A program made the translations under genes and the position numbers. A DNA stretch of 44,029 nucleotides from Verrucomicrobiota bacterium (GTDB lineage Bacteria > Verrucomicrobiota > Verrucomicrobiia > Chthoniobacterales > UBA10450), in the NCBI GenBank assembly GCA_019244415.1, contig JAFASN010000122.1, positions 1-44,029 of the forward strand, in the 5' to 3' direction. The first letter of the stretch is position 1, and each line of letters starts with the position of its first letter. The notes beneath the pieces were generated by a model, which had not been told where the DNA came from, ran no database searches, and saw only the letters and a list, made by a program, of their open reading frames with translations. Positions 1 to 7,442 of the stretch are shown here, piece after piece.

Positions 1-178
1 CGAGCGCGCCAGGTTCCATCGGATAGATAAACCACGGTCTGCCTTCGAAGGGAGGAATGTTTGAAGCGCAAATACCGCAGCCTTGCACGCGCACGAGTAG
101 TTCGTTCGGCCGTGGCTCGGGGATCGTGATCTCGTAAATCTCAAACCGGCGCGGCTGCGTGAGTACGGCGGCGCGCAT
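1..178 (-). CDS. Zinc-type MDR alcohol dehydrogenase, N-terminal fragment (cut by window edge)
   Basis: The reverse strand from an ATG at 178-176 stays open to the window edge and gives 59 residues beginning MRAAVLTQPRRFEIYEI. This is the start of a medium-chain zinc-dependent dehydrogenase: a short beta-rich opening, then PEPRPNELLVRV and the catalytic-zinc segment GCGICASN, whose Cys would be the first zinc ligand. Members oxidise or reduce alcohols and sugars with NAD(P). It lies 50 bp downstream of two sugar-nucleotide epimerase genes on the same strand, so it is probably the third gene of that operon and may act on a sugar or polyol. The substrate cannot be told from this fragment. The rest lies outside the window. 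Confidence 0.8.
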   Translation of the reverse strand, partial: MRAAVLTQPRRFEIYEITIPEPRPNELLVRVQGCGICASNIPPFEGRPWFIYPMEPGAL

Positions 179-228
179 TGTCCCTGCGGGCGCGGTGCGT
201 CGCCGCTGAGGAGCGGTGGCCGCCTGCA

Positions 229-1392
229 TTACGCCGTCGCGAGCTTGGCCGGCGATTCCCGCTGCGTCTCAAGCAGCCAATCTTGCAGCCGCGCGATGCC
301 GTCGCGCAGCGAAACTTTTGGCCGCCAGCCGGTGGCGTGCGCGAAGCTGCTGAAATCGCTGACGTAGTACCGTTGATCGCCCGGGCGCCAGGAGCCGGAT
401 TTCACTCTGGGCGCGCCATTGAGCTGGCCGATGATTTTTACCAGCTCGAGCAGGCTCGTTGTGTTGTCGCTGCCGCCACCGATATTGAAGGCGCGCCCAG
501 TGATGCTGGCGACATTTTCCCGGGCGAGAGCAAAGGCATCAAGCAGGTCCTCGATGTAGAGAATGTCGCGTACTTGTTTGCCGTCGCCGTAAATGGTGAT
601 CGGGCGTCCGTTCAGCGCCTGGATCAGGAAATGGGCGACCCAGCCCTGGTCTTCAGTGCCGAACTGGTGCGGACCGTAAATGCAGCTCATGCGCAGGACG
701 ACTGCGGGAAGTCCATACGTTTGGGCGTAATCGAGGACGTATTGATCCGCGGCGCCCTTGGAGCAACCGTACGGGCTGTAAAATTCGAGCGGCTGCGTCT
801 CGGAAATCCCGCGCGCGTGTTCCCGTCTCGCCGGTTCGTAGCGATCCGCGCGCAACGCCAGCGGCACATCTCGCAGGCAGCCGTACACCTTGTTCGTTGA
901 AGTAAAGATCAGCGGCGGGGGATTTCGCAATGCTCGTAGTGATTCAAGCAGGTTCAGGGTGCCGCGCGCGTTTACCTCGAAATCGTGAATCGGCGAGGAA
1001 AGGCTTGTGGTGACGGCTACTTGCGCGGCAAGATGAAAAACAGCCGAGGCGTGCTGGACAGCTTCTTCGAGCGCGTGCAGGTCGCGCACATCGCCTACCA
1101 GCAGGTGCACTGATTCGGGATGTTGTTCCCGCAACCAGGCGACGTTCTGCTCTACGCCCGCGCGCGAGAGATTGTCGAACAGGAGGACGCGTTCGCCGCT
1201 TCGGGCGATCCGGTTTGCCAGGTTGCAACCGACAAAACCGGCGCCCCCGGTGATGAGTACGTGCCGTTCCCGCGATTGTTTCCGGCCATTCATCGAACGG
1301 GCGAGTTGAAACGATGAACCACTCCGTCGCGCGCTCATCGGGGGTGACGTTCCTGGCGCTGAGGAGCCATTGCCGCTCTGACCGTTTCTCAT
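229..1392 (-). CDS. NAD-dependent sugar-nucleotide epimerase, CDP-paratose 2-epimerase-like
   Basis: This is an extended short-chain dehydrogenase/reductase. It has a Rossmann glycine motif TGGAGFVG, HLAAQVAVTT, a catalytic STNKVYG segment, Tyr-x3-Lys as YGCSKGAADQY, then RMSCIYGPHQFG and the C-terminal GDQRYYVSD. These blocks match the CDP-paratose/CDP-tyvelose 2-epimerase branch, so the likely job is epimerising a nucleotide-activated sugar for surface glycan. The start is uncertain. An ATG at 1392 overlaps the TGA of the upstream epimerase as ATGA, which favours translational coupling, but it adds 33 residues of low-complexity leader; an internal ATG at 1293 (MNGRKQSRERHVLITGG) starts right at the fold. 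No clear Shine-Dalgarno precedes either. The exact substrate is inferred from family resemblance only. Confidence 0.85.
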   Translation of the reverse strand: MRNGQSGNGSSAPGTSPPMSARRSGSSFQLARSMNGRKQSRERHVLITGGAGFVGCNLANRIARSGERVLLFDNLSRAGVEQNVAWLREQHPESVHLLVGDVRDLHALEEAVQHASAVFHLAAQVAVTTSLSSPIHDFEVNARGTLNLLESLRALRNPPPLIFTSTNKVYGCLRDVPLALRADRYEPARREHARGISETQPLEFYSPYGCSKGAADQYVLDYAQTYGLPAVVLRMSCIYGPHQFGTEDQGWVAHFLIQALNGRPITIYGDGKQVRDILYIEDLLDAFALARENVASITGRAFNIGGGSDNTTSLLELVKIIGQLNGAPRVKSGSWRPGDQRYYVSDFSSFAHATGWRPKVSLRDGIARLQDWLLETQRESPAKLATA

Positions 1393-2501
1393 ACGGCGAG
1401 GCCACGCGCGGCAAGTTCGCGCGAAGCGTCGGCGACACGGTCCACCGCGGTTTGTCCCTCGAGCCATTCGGCTAGATCGGAGAGGCCATCTTCCAGCGCG
1501 ACCTCGGGTTCGTAGCCGAGAATGTCGCGCGCGAGGGAGATATCCGCGAAACAGTTACGGATATCGCCCAGGCGACAACGGCCGACGATCTCCGGCTCGA
1601 TCTCTTCTTTATTAAGAACGCGAGCCATTTCATCCGCGATTTCCCGGATGGAATAGCTCTCGCCGCTGCCGATGTTAAACACGTGATCGGCCGCTTCCGG
1701 TACTTCGAGCGCAAGGCGGCAGGCCCGCGCAACGTCATGCACACTGACGAAATCGCGCCGCTGCTTGCCGTCCTCATTAATCAAGGGCGGTTTGTCGTTG
1801 ATGAAACGGGAGGCAAAAATCGCGAGTACGCCGGTGTAGGGATTCGAGAGCGCCTGGCGCGTGCCGTAGATATTGAAAAAGCGAAGCGCGACAGTGGGGA
1901 TGCCATAGGCGCGGCCGACAGTCATGCAAAGGCGTTCCTGGTGGTACTTGGAAATCGCGTAAACGGATGGCAGCGCCGGCGTCTTTGTCTCGGGCGTGGG
2001 GATTGGCTTGAGCGGCTCGCCGTCCGGCCCGCGTACTTCCCATTCGTGGTTTTTCAGCTGCAAGATGGTGCGCTCAGCCGGCTCAACTCTGTTGCCGCGG
2101 CGATCGGCATACAGGCCTTCGCCGTAAATGCTCATGCTCGAGGCGACGACAAGCCGCTGCACCCGGCGGCGCGCCAGCGCTTCCAGTAACACCGCGGTGC
2201 CATCGCCATTAATGCTCGTGTAATTGACGATCTCGTACATGCTCTGCCCGACACCGACCGTCGCCGCGAGGTGGAACACGGCGTCAACGCCTTTCAGCGC
2301 GCGTTCGATCGCCTCGGCGTCGCGCACATCGCCACGCACGAGCTGTACTTCCTTCGGCAGATAACCGGGCCGGCGGGCGCGCGCGCCGTGTACTTGCTGG
2401 GCAAGATTGTCGAATGCCCGGACCGCATAACCGCGATCCAGCAACTCATCCGCCAAATGTGAGCCGAGAAATCCGGCGCCGCCGGTGATCAAAACTCGCA
2501 T
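1389..2501 (-). CDS. NAD-dependent epimerase/dehydratase, dTDP-L-rhamnose 4-epimerase-like
   Basis: A 370-residue extended SDR enzyme that begins at the Rossmann motif (MRVLITGGAGFLGSHLAD). Other blocks are GDVRD, FHLAATVGVGQSMYEI, ASSMSIYGEG, the catalytic YAISKYHQE (Tyr-x3-Lys) and RFFNIYGTRQALSNPYTG. The GVGQSMYEI and SSMSIYGEG blocks are typical of the dTDP-L-rhamnose 4-epimerase/WbiB-like group, which interconverts dTDP-6-deoxy-L-hexoses for O-antigen or exopolysaccharide. It is the first gene of a minus-strand group: its stop overlaps the next epimerase by 4 bp, and a zinc dehydrogenase follows. The ATG at 2501 is the natural start because the NAD-binding strand begins two residues later. 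The substrate is an inference. Confidence 0.88.
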   Translation of the reverse strand: MRVLITGGAGFLGSHLADELLDRGYAVRAFDNLAQQVHGARARRPGYLPKEVQLVRGDVRDAEAIERALKGVDAVFHLAATVGVGQSMYEIVNYTSINGDGTAVLLEALARRRVQRLVVASSMSIYGEGLYADRRGNRVEPAERTILQLKNHEWEVRGPDGEPLKPIPTPETKTPALPSVYAISKYHQERLCMTVGRAYGIPTVALRFFNIYGTRQALSNPYTGVLAIFASRFINDKPPLINEDGKQRRDFVSVHDVARACRLALEVPEAADHVFNIGSGESYSIREIADEMARVLNKEEIEPEIVGRCRLGDIRNCFADISLARDILGYEPEVALEDGLSDLAEWLEGQTAVDRVADASRELAARGLAV

Positions 2502-2925
2502 GAGCCAAGTCTCCGCGGGTATTTCGCAACCATCAGCATAAACGCGTGCATTTAACTGTCTCGGTGTGAAAGAGCTAAGTACAGCTTCTTTGTCACAGCC
2601 GGGCGATTTGCCTGCTGTGGATACCTGTCCACGCCCTCCGAGCAGCGCACTTATTAGCGCGTGGCTCGGCCGAAATCTATCATTTTCGGACGAAAGTCTT
2701 GCAATGACCCGCCGAAATGGCTATTCCAGCAGCGTCGCGAGGCGCGTAAGTTGCTGCAACTGAGGGGCGGCCGGTTGTTTGAACAAAATGTCTTCCCTCA
2801 GTGTCACATCTGAGATATTTAACCTTGTTAAGGACTTCCTCGCATGCTAAAACATGCAGCTGAATTCCGCCGGGCGCGCGTAACCCAATCCCGGACGTTG
2901 TACTTCGCGCCCGCAACCCCTGTGC
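2502..2925. other. Gene-free divergent intergenic region, probable promoter area
   Basis: This 424-bp spacer separates the minus-strand epimerase operon from the plus-strand sigma factor, so it must carry both promoters. No recognisable protein or RNA gene is seen. It is locally AT-richer near 2810-2860 and has two small perfect hairpins ahead of the sigma gene: CCTTGTTAAGG (2823-2833) and GCATGCTAAAACATGC (2842-2857). They lie 70-100 bp upstream of the sigma start and could be operator-like, but this is speculative. I could not assign -35/-10 boxes with confidence. Confidence 0.4.
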
Positions 2926-3798
2926 ATGAGAAATTTTATGGCCGCTGAAGATAGCGATACTGGAATTAAGATTTACCTGAGGGAAATCGGGCAGATTCCT
3001 CTGCTCACGCCGCTGCAGGAGATCGAGCTCGCCGCCAAAATCAAAAAAGGCGACAAGGAAGCTCGCGCCCTGATGATCCGCTCAAACCTGCGCCTCGTCG
3101 TCAAAATCGCGCACGACTACGCCAATCTCGGGCTCCCGCTGCTCGACCTCATCTCCGAAGGCAACATCGGCTTGATGAAAGCCGTCGAACGTTTCGACCC
3201 GGCGAAAGGTGGCAAGCTTTCCACTTACGCCGCGTGGTGGATCAAGCAATCAATCAAGCGCGCGCTGGCAAACCAATCGAAGACGATCCGTCTGCCCGTT
3301 CATCTGGTAGACAAAATCTCGAAGATGCGCCGCGTCTCGCTGCAAATGAGCGAGGAGCTTGGCCGCGAACCGACTGATGACGAACTTGGCGAAGAGATCG
3401 GCATTGCCGCGGGCAAAGTCTCGCAGTTAAAGACCGTCTCGATTCGGCCCGCGTCACTCGATGCGCCCATCAGCGATGATGATTCCACTGAGTTCGGTGA
3501 AATCGTCGGCGACGAGGAGGCGATGACGCCGTTCGAGTTGTTGCGCGACAAAAATCTGCGCAACGAAGTCGGCGGCTTGCTCGACGTACTCGATGACCGC
3601 GAGAAGAAAATCATCTTCCAGCGTTTCGGGCTCGATGGCGGCAAACCAAAGACGCTCGAGGAAGTGGGGAAGAAGTTCGGCGTAACCCGCGAACGCATTC
3701 GCCAGCTTCAGAATATCGCGCTCTCGAAATTGCGCCGCGCGCTCGCCAAGAAAGAACGGCCGGTGGACGTCGATCTCGAGATGCCGGTGGAAGCGTAA
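2926..3798 (+). CDS. RNA polymerase sigma factor, sigma-70 family (RpoD/SigA-like, short form)
   Basis: A 290-residue sigma-70 protein lacking region 1.1 and the large non-conserved insert. Region 1.2 is at about residues 10-45 (IKIYLREIGQIPLLTPLQE). Region 2 follows at about 55-125, with NLRLVVKIAHDYANLGLPLL, the core-binding GNIGLMKAVERFDP and the -10-reading STYAAWWIKQSIKRAL. Region 3 is around 130-215. Region 4 near the C terminus has the helix-turn-helix TLEEVGKKFGVTRERIRQL that reads the -35 box. The architecture fits a group 1/group 2 factor used for housekeeping or general stress transcription, and the sequence does not tell which. GTRERIRQL-type conservation is intact, so it should be functional. 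An alternative ATG at 2938 (MAAEDSD) is possible; neither start has a strong ribosome binding site. It is monocistronic, followed by a repeat. Confidence 0.93.
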   Translation: MRNFMAAEDSDTGIKIYLREIGQIPLLTPLQEIELAAKIKKGDKEARALMIRSNLRLVVKIAHDYANLGLPLLDLISEGNIGLMKAVERFDPAKGGKLSTYAAWWIKQSIKRALANQSKTIRLPVHLVDKISKMRRVSLQMSEELGREPTDDELGEEIGIAAGKVSQLKTVSIRPASLDAPISDDDSTEFGEIVGDEEAMTPFELLRDKNLRNEVGGLLDVLDDREKKIIFQRFGLDGGKPKTLEEVGKKFGVTRERIRQLQNIALSKLRRALAKKERPVDVDLEMPVEA

Positions 3799-3820
3799 AG
3801 GCGTTTTCGCTGCACCAGCT

Positions 3821-4031
3821 GTCATTCCGAGCCGCAAAGACGCGCGGAATCAAACAAACAATGGTTGTCGTCTAAAAGCAGCGCGGGCACCTGTAGGGCA
3901 ACGATTCCTCGTTGCCAACGGTAAACTCGCCAACCAGGAATGGTTGGCCTACAGAAGGAGCAAACCTTCCCGCTCGCACAAATTACGGCGCGCGTCAGCT
4001 TTGAGGTGTTGCTTGCTTCGCCGGGGATGAC
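3821..4031. repeat. Inverted-arm intergenic repeat GTCATTCCGAGC / GGGGATGAC enclosing a REP unit
   Basis: The convergent spacer between the sigma gene and pyk begins with GTCATTCCGAGC (3821-3832) and ends with GCTTCGCCGGGGATGAC (to 4031), imperfect inverted arms of a widespread bacterial dispersed repeat type. The same style recurs at 22347-22458. A two-hairpin REP unit (3891-3954) sits inside it, so one repeat appears nested in another. The function is unknown; it may end transcripts from both sides. Confidence 0.55.
3891..3954. repeat. Composite REP unit (two hairpins, BIME-like)
   Basis: The cleanest copy of the window's main repeat. It reads CTGTAGG, then perfect hairpin GGCAACGATTCCTCGTTGCC (3897-3916, 8-bp stem, TTCC loop), a 12-bp linker, a second perfect hairpin GCCAACCAGGAATGGTTGGC (3929-3948, GGAA loop), and CCTACAG. 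Each hairpin has GTAG at its outer foot, the two facing in opposite directions, as in the paired REPs (BIMEs) served by RAYT transposases. A RAYT gene remnant lies at 33.3-33.8 kb. Confidence 0.85.
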
Positions 4032-4035
4032 AGTT

Positions 4036-5439
4036 CTAGCGCGCTGTGCGCAACTGCACCGTGTCCACACGCCTTTCACCTGCGAGCACATCGCTGACGA
4101 TGACCAGGTTATCGCCGGTTTTTGTCAGCTTGTGCTCGCGCAGGTAAGCTTCCGCCGCTTCGATCGTCGCGTTCGGGTCATCACAAAAACCGATGCGCAC
4201 CGGATAAATTCCCCACGAAAGGGCGAGCTGCTGCCGCACCTGTTCATCGGGCGTAAAGGCAAAAATCGGCGCACGCCTCGGTCGCAAATTCGAGGCATTG
4301 CGGGCCATAGTACCGTGGCGCGTAAACACGATCATGCTCCCACGTTTGAGCGAATTGGCGAGGAGCACCGCTGACGCCACTGTCTTCTGCCGCACATCCT
4401 CGAGCTGCGCGTTTTCGGCGTAGCCGGCCCCGCCGCTCCGCTCGATGCGCAAAGCCACGCGGTCGAACACGCGCACGCATTCCTCGGGATAGGCACCGAT
4501 GCTCGTCTCGCCGCTGAGCATGATCGCGTCGGCCTGCTCAAATACCGCGTTCGCCACGTCCGTGACTTCAGCGCGCGTGGGCAGTGGATTGTGAATCATT
4601 GATTCGAGCATGTGCGTCGCAACAACCACCGGTTTGCCGAGGCGGGCGCACAGCTTGACGATTCTGCGCTGAATGATCGGCAGCTCCTCGTACGGTACTT
4701 CAATCCCCAGATCTCCCCGGGCGACCATGATCGCGTCGGCTGATTGAATGATCGCCTCGATCGCTTCCACTGCGCAATGGTCCTCGATTTTCGCCATCAC
4801 CTTTGCCCTGCTGCCGTTCTGCGAAAGCAGGTCGCGCAATTGATCGAGATCTTTCGGCTGACGCACGAAACTCAGCGCCACATAATCGACGGCTAGCTCG
4901 GCGCCGAGTTTTACATCGGCTATGTCCTTGGGCGTAAGCGGCGGCAGGTTGACGCGGACACCCGGTAAGTTGATGTGCCGCCGGGAGCCGAGCGTGCCAG
5001 GGGTAAGTACTTTGCAGCGGATGCGGTCAGCGCCTTTCTCGAGTACGAGCAGGCGGATAACGCCGTTATCGACCAGCATGGTGTCGCCGGCTTTGACGTC
5101 ATTCAGCAGGTCGGGGTAATTGACGTCCACTGAGTACGCTTCTTCGCTTGTCGCGCCGCGCACGGTGAGCTCGAGGATGTCGCCCCTCTTCAGGTGCAGA
5201 TCAGTTTTGACGTCGCCGGTGCGAATAGCGGGCCCTTGCGTGTCCATGAGAATGGCGACAGCGCGGCGGCATTCATCGGCAATCCGCCGAATCTGCGGCA
5301 CCAGCTCGCGGACGTGACCGGGGTCGGCATGGCTCATGTTAATGCGGAAGACATCCGCGCCCGCGCTGATCAGCTTGCGCATCATCTCAGCGCCATCACT
5401 CGCCGGCCCGAGCGTGCAGATGATTTTGGTCTTACGCAT
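4036..5439 (-). CDS. pyk: Pyruvate kinase
   Basis: This 467-residue protein is the glycolytic enzyme that transfers phosphate from phosphoenolpyruvate to ADP. It opens with MRKTKIICTLGPASD, the family signature, and carries FRINMSHADPGH, the active-site MDTQGPAIRTG, LSFVRQPKD, MAKIED (catalytic Lys and metal-binding Glu) and IMVARGDLGIEVP. These are followed by THMLESMIHNPLPTRAEVTDVANAV and the C-terminal allosteric-type domain from about residue 350. The length is normal for the short bacterial form. The B-domain insert is present (residues ~70-165). The gene starts 8 bp after the methyltransferase at 5448-6578 on the same strand, so they may be cotranscribed, although no functional link is evident. 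It ends against a repeat-filled convergent spacer with the sigma factor. Confidence 0.97.
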   Translation of the reverse strand: MRKTKIICTLGPASDGAEMMRKLISAGADVFRINMSHADPGHVRELVPQIRRIADECRRAVAILMDTQGPAIRTGDVKTDLHLKRGDILELTVRGATSEEAYSVDVNYPDLLNDVKAGDTMLVDNGVIRLLVLEKGADRIRCKVLTPGTLGSRRHINLPGVRVNLPPLTPKDIADVKLGAELAVDYVALSFVRQPKDLDQLRDLLSQNGSRAKVMAKIEDHCAVEAIEAIIQSADAIMVARGDLGIEVPYEELPIIQRRIVKLCARLGKPVVVATHMLESMIHNPLPTRAEVTDVANAVFEQADAIMLSGETSIGAYPEECVRVFDRVALRIERSGGAGYAENAQLEDVRQKTVASAVLLANSLKRGSMIVFTRHGTMARNASNLRPRRAPIFAFTPDEQVRQQLALSWGIYPVRIGFCDDPNATIEAAEAYLREHKLTKTGDNLVIVSDVLAGERRVDTVQLRTAR

Positions 5440-5447
5440 TACGCCGG

Positions 5448-6578
5448 CTAGGCTTTGCGCAGAACGACAACGTCCTGATGCTTTGTTTCCACGTACTCAA
5501 GGAGCTCGAAGTAATTGCCCCAGGTTCGCTCGATGTAATCGAGACGATGATACGTCTCCCTGTAGTAACCCGCGTGCGAGAATTCCGTGAATGAGCCAGA
5601 ATAGCCCGGCACGAAGCTGGCGAAACCATCCCGCCGAAACTGATTCTCCAGCTCCGGCGGCATGTTGGTTTTCCGAAGCTTTTCCCCGATGACGGAAAGC
5701 AAAATTATTGCGCCTGGGCGGCTAATTCGTCGCAGCTCCTCGAGCCAGGCGAATTGCGCCTCTTCGCTCAGGTGAGTCATCACTGAAATGCCGTAAATGA
5801 GATCAAAGAATGCGTCCGGGTACTCGGTCGGCGGATAAGCCGGGATCGCGGTGAACGTCGCGCCGGCAATATTCTCACTGTCCCATTCAATGGTCGCCCG
5901 ATCGATATCGCAACCATGCAATCGCGCCCGTGGGATGAACCTAGAAAGCTGAGCTACGACTCTTCCGCAGCCACAGCCCCAGTCCAGGATATTGCCGTCG
6001 AGAAAATCAGCCTTGTGTTTGGCGGCGCATGTCATGATGAGCGTCGCTAATTGTGAACCAATCTGAACGAAGTCCTTTGCGCCTCCGACCCGTTCCTGCA
6101 GGGCTGGCGGTGGCAAGCAGTCGAACTGTTGATCCGGAGCGCAAAAGTGGGTGAGCAAAGACTCGATTGGGCGCCCGTTCGCAAGATGAGGAACAATTTC
6201 CACAAGAGTTGTGGCCGGGTCCGGGCGCGGCTGAGGTGCAGGCGCATTAATCTTGAATCCAGCCTGCTCTAGATGTGGCCGCGGACCGGCCAGAAGTGGT
6301 TCGTACGTCTTCCGAACGTCGGGCCTCCGGAAGAGCGTTGCCTGCGAAACCCAGGTAAGCCCGCCGAGCTTGATATCGATTCGCTCGATTCCAAACTGCT
6401 CGTGCACCACCCAGCCTTCGATCACTGTCGAGTCATCGCTCGATACGAATCGATCAATATGACCTCGCAGAAGAGAGGTGACAGGTATGGATGAAGTAAT
6501 GCTCACCTTTCGAGACGCCGGCTGCGAAGTATCGCCCATCAGGGGCCGCCGCACACCTGCACTCTCGTCCGGCGTCAT
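5448..6578 (-). CDS. SAM-dependent methyltransferase with N-terminal GW...RPDV...GF module
   Basis: A 376-residue protein in two parts. Residues ~35-115 form a module with GWVVHEQFG, DIKLGG, FRRPDV and AGFKINA that closely resembles the four modules in the giant glycosyltransferase at 7443-12896. Residues ~165-375 form a class I methyltransferase: motif I is ILDWGCGCGRVVAQL, followed by LHGCDIDRATIEW and FDLIYGISVMTHLSEEAQFAWLEELRRI. No membrane segment is visible. The methyl acceptor is unknown; the shared module and glycan-gene neighbours suggest a sugar or glycan intermediate (inference). It is divergent from the methyltransferase at 6617, with only 38 bp between starts, and is followed 8 bp later by pyk. 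Confidence 0.82.
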   Translation of the reverse strand: MTPDESAGVRRPLMGDTSQPASRKVSITSSIPVTSLLRGHIDRFVSSDDSTVIEGWVVHEQFGIERIDIKLGGLTWVSQATLFRRPDVRKTYEPLLAGPRPHLEQAGFKINAPAPQPRPDPATTLVEIVPHLANGRPIESLLTHFCAPDQQFDCLPPPALQERVGGAKDFVQIGSQLATLIMTCAAKHKADFLDGNILDWGCGCGRVVAQLSRFIPRARLHGCDIDRATIEWDSENIAGATFTAIPAYPPTEYPDAFFDLIYGISVMTHLSEEAQFAWLEELRRISRPGAIILLSVIGEKLRKTNMPPELENQFRRDGFASFVPGYSGSFTEFSHAGYYRETYHRLDYIERTWGNYFELLEYVETKHQDVVVLRKA

Positions 6579-6616
6579 TTGCTTTCAGCCACTCTTACTC
6601 GCAGCTTAGAGCACGA

Positions 6617-7432
6617 GTGGATGCGCGTCTTGCCCGTATCATCTTCTGCCCGGACTGCCAGTGTGAACTCGCGGGTGCGACGGACCATCTACAGTGCACA
6701 AATTGCACGAGAATATTCCGGATAGAGAGCGGCGTGCCGATTTTTCGAGACGGCCCAGTACAAACAATTCCACCGGAGCATCGATCAAATGCGCTTGGAG
6801 CCGAGTTCGAGGAGTTGTTGCGCGACGGCAGCGACCTCATTTTGCACATCGGTGCAGGCGCTACCTCGCGGAAGTACCCGAACTGTGTTGAGCTCGAATA
6901 CAACGTATTCGCTAATACCGATGTGGTGGGCGACGCTCACGCGCTGCCATTTCGGGACGGCATTTTCGATCGCGTGTTCGCGTTCAATGTCTTCGAGCAC
7001 CTGGCGCAGCCAGCGAAAGCTGCCGCGGAAATCTGGCGTGTATTGAAGCCCGCAGGAGCAGTCACCGTTCACAGCGCCTTCCTTCAGCCGCTGCACGAAG
7101 CGCCGCACCATTTTTTCAATGCGACGGAATTTGGCCTGCGTGAATGGTTCGACCAGTTCGAGATCGAGCAATGCAGAGTCAGCGGAAATTTCGGACCGGG
7201 AATGATGCTGGGGTTTCTTTTAAGCGGCATCATGTCTGCGGTAGCGCAATCGGATGTGTCAAAGGAAGCGCTCGCTGCGATAAGTGACAGCAAGATTGGC
7301 GAGTGGGCGGGATTTTGGGCCGGAACGCAACCACCTCCGCCCGCCTTCGGTGTGCTGCAAAGTCTGCCGCAATCAGCGCAGGCTAAAGTTGCCGCGGGTT
7401 TCGAATTGATCGGGCGCAAGCGGCCGAAATAG
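6617..7432 (+). CDS. Class I SAM-dependent methyltransferase with Trm112-like zinc ribbon
   Basis: A 271-residue protein. Residues 8-40 hold two Cys-x2-Cys pairs (CPDC at 11-14, CTNC at 27-30) typical of the Trm112-like zinc ribbon found in front of many type-11 methyltransferases. The catalytic part has a motif I variant LILHIGAGAT, a nucleotide-contact block VVGDAHALPFRDGIFDRVFA, then FNVFEHLAQPAKAAAEIWRVLKPAG. The start is a GTG at 6617; the nearby ATG at 6621 is out of frame. The gene is followed 10 bp later by the giant glycosyltransferase, so the two are very probably cotranscribed and this enzyme likely modifies a sugar or glycan made with it (inference). The substrate is not determinable from sequence. 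Confidence 0.85.
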   Translation: MDARLARIIFCPDCQCELAGATDHLQCTNCTRIFRIESGVPIFRDGPVQTIPPEHRSNALGAEFEELLRDGSDLILHIGAGATSRKYPNCVELEYNVFANTDVVGDAHALPFRDGIFDRVFAFNVFEHLAQPAKAAAEIWRVLKPAGAVTVHSAFLQPLHEAPHHFFNATEFGLREWFDQFEIEQCRVSGNFGPGMMLGFLLSGIMSAVAQSDVSKEALAAISDSKIGEWAGFWAGTQPPPPAFGVLQSLPQSAQAKVAAGFELIGRKRPK

Positions 7433-7442
7433 CAGCTGATCT

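Noticed and set aside
178..900. 240-codon plus-strand frame across the epimerase
   Set aside because: It lies opposite the conserved epimerase motifs and has no recognisable content of its own.
3258..3300. Sigma factor as an RpoH/RpoS specialist
   Set aside because: Region 2.4 and 4.2 look primary-type; no RpoH-box or RpoS-specific feature could be verified by eye, so only sigma-70 family is claimed.
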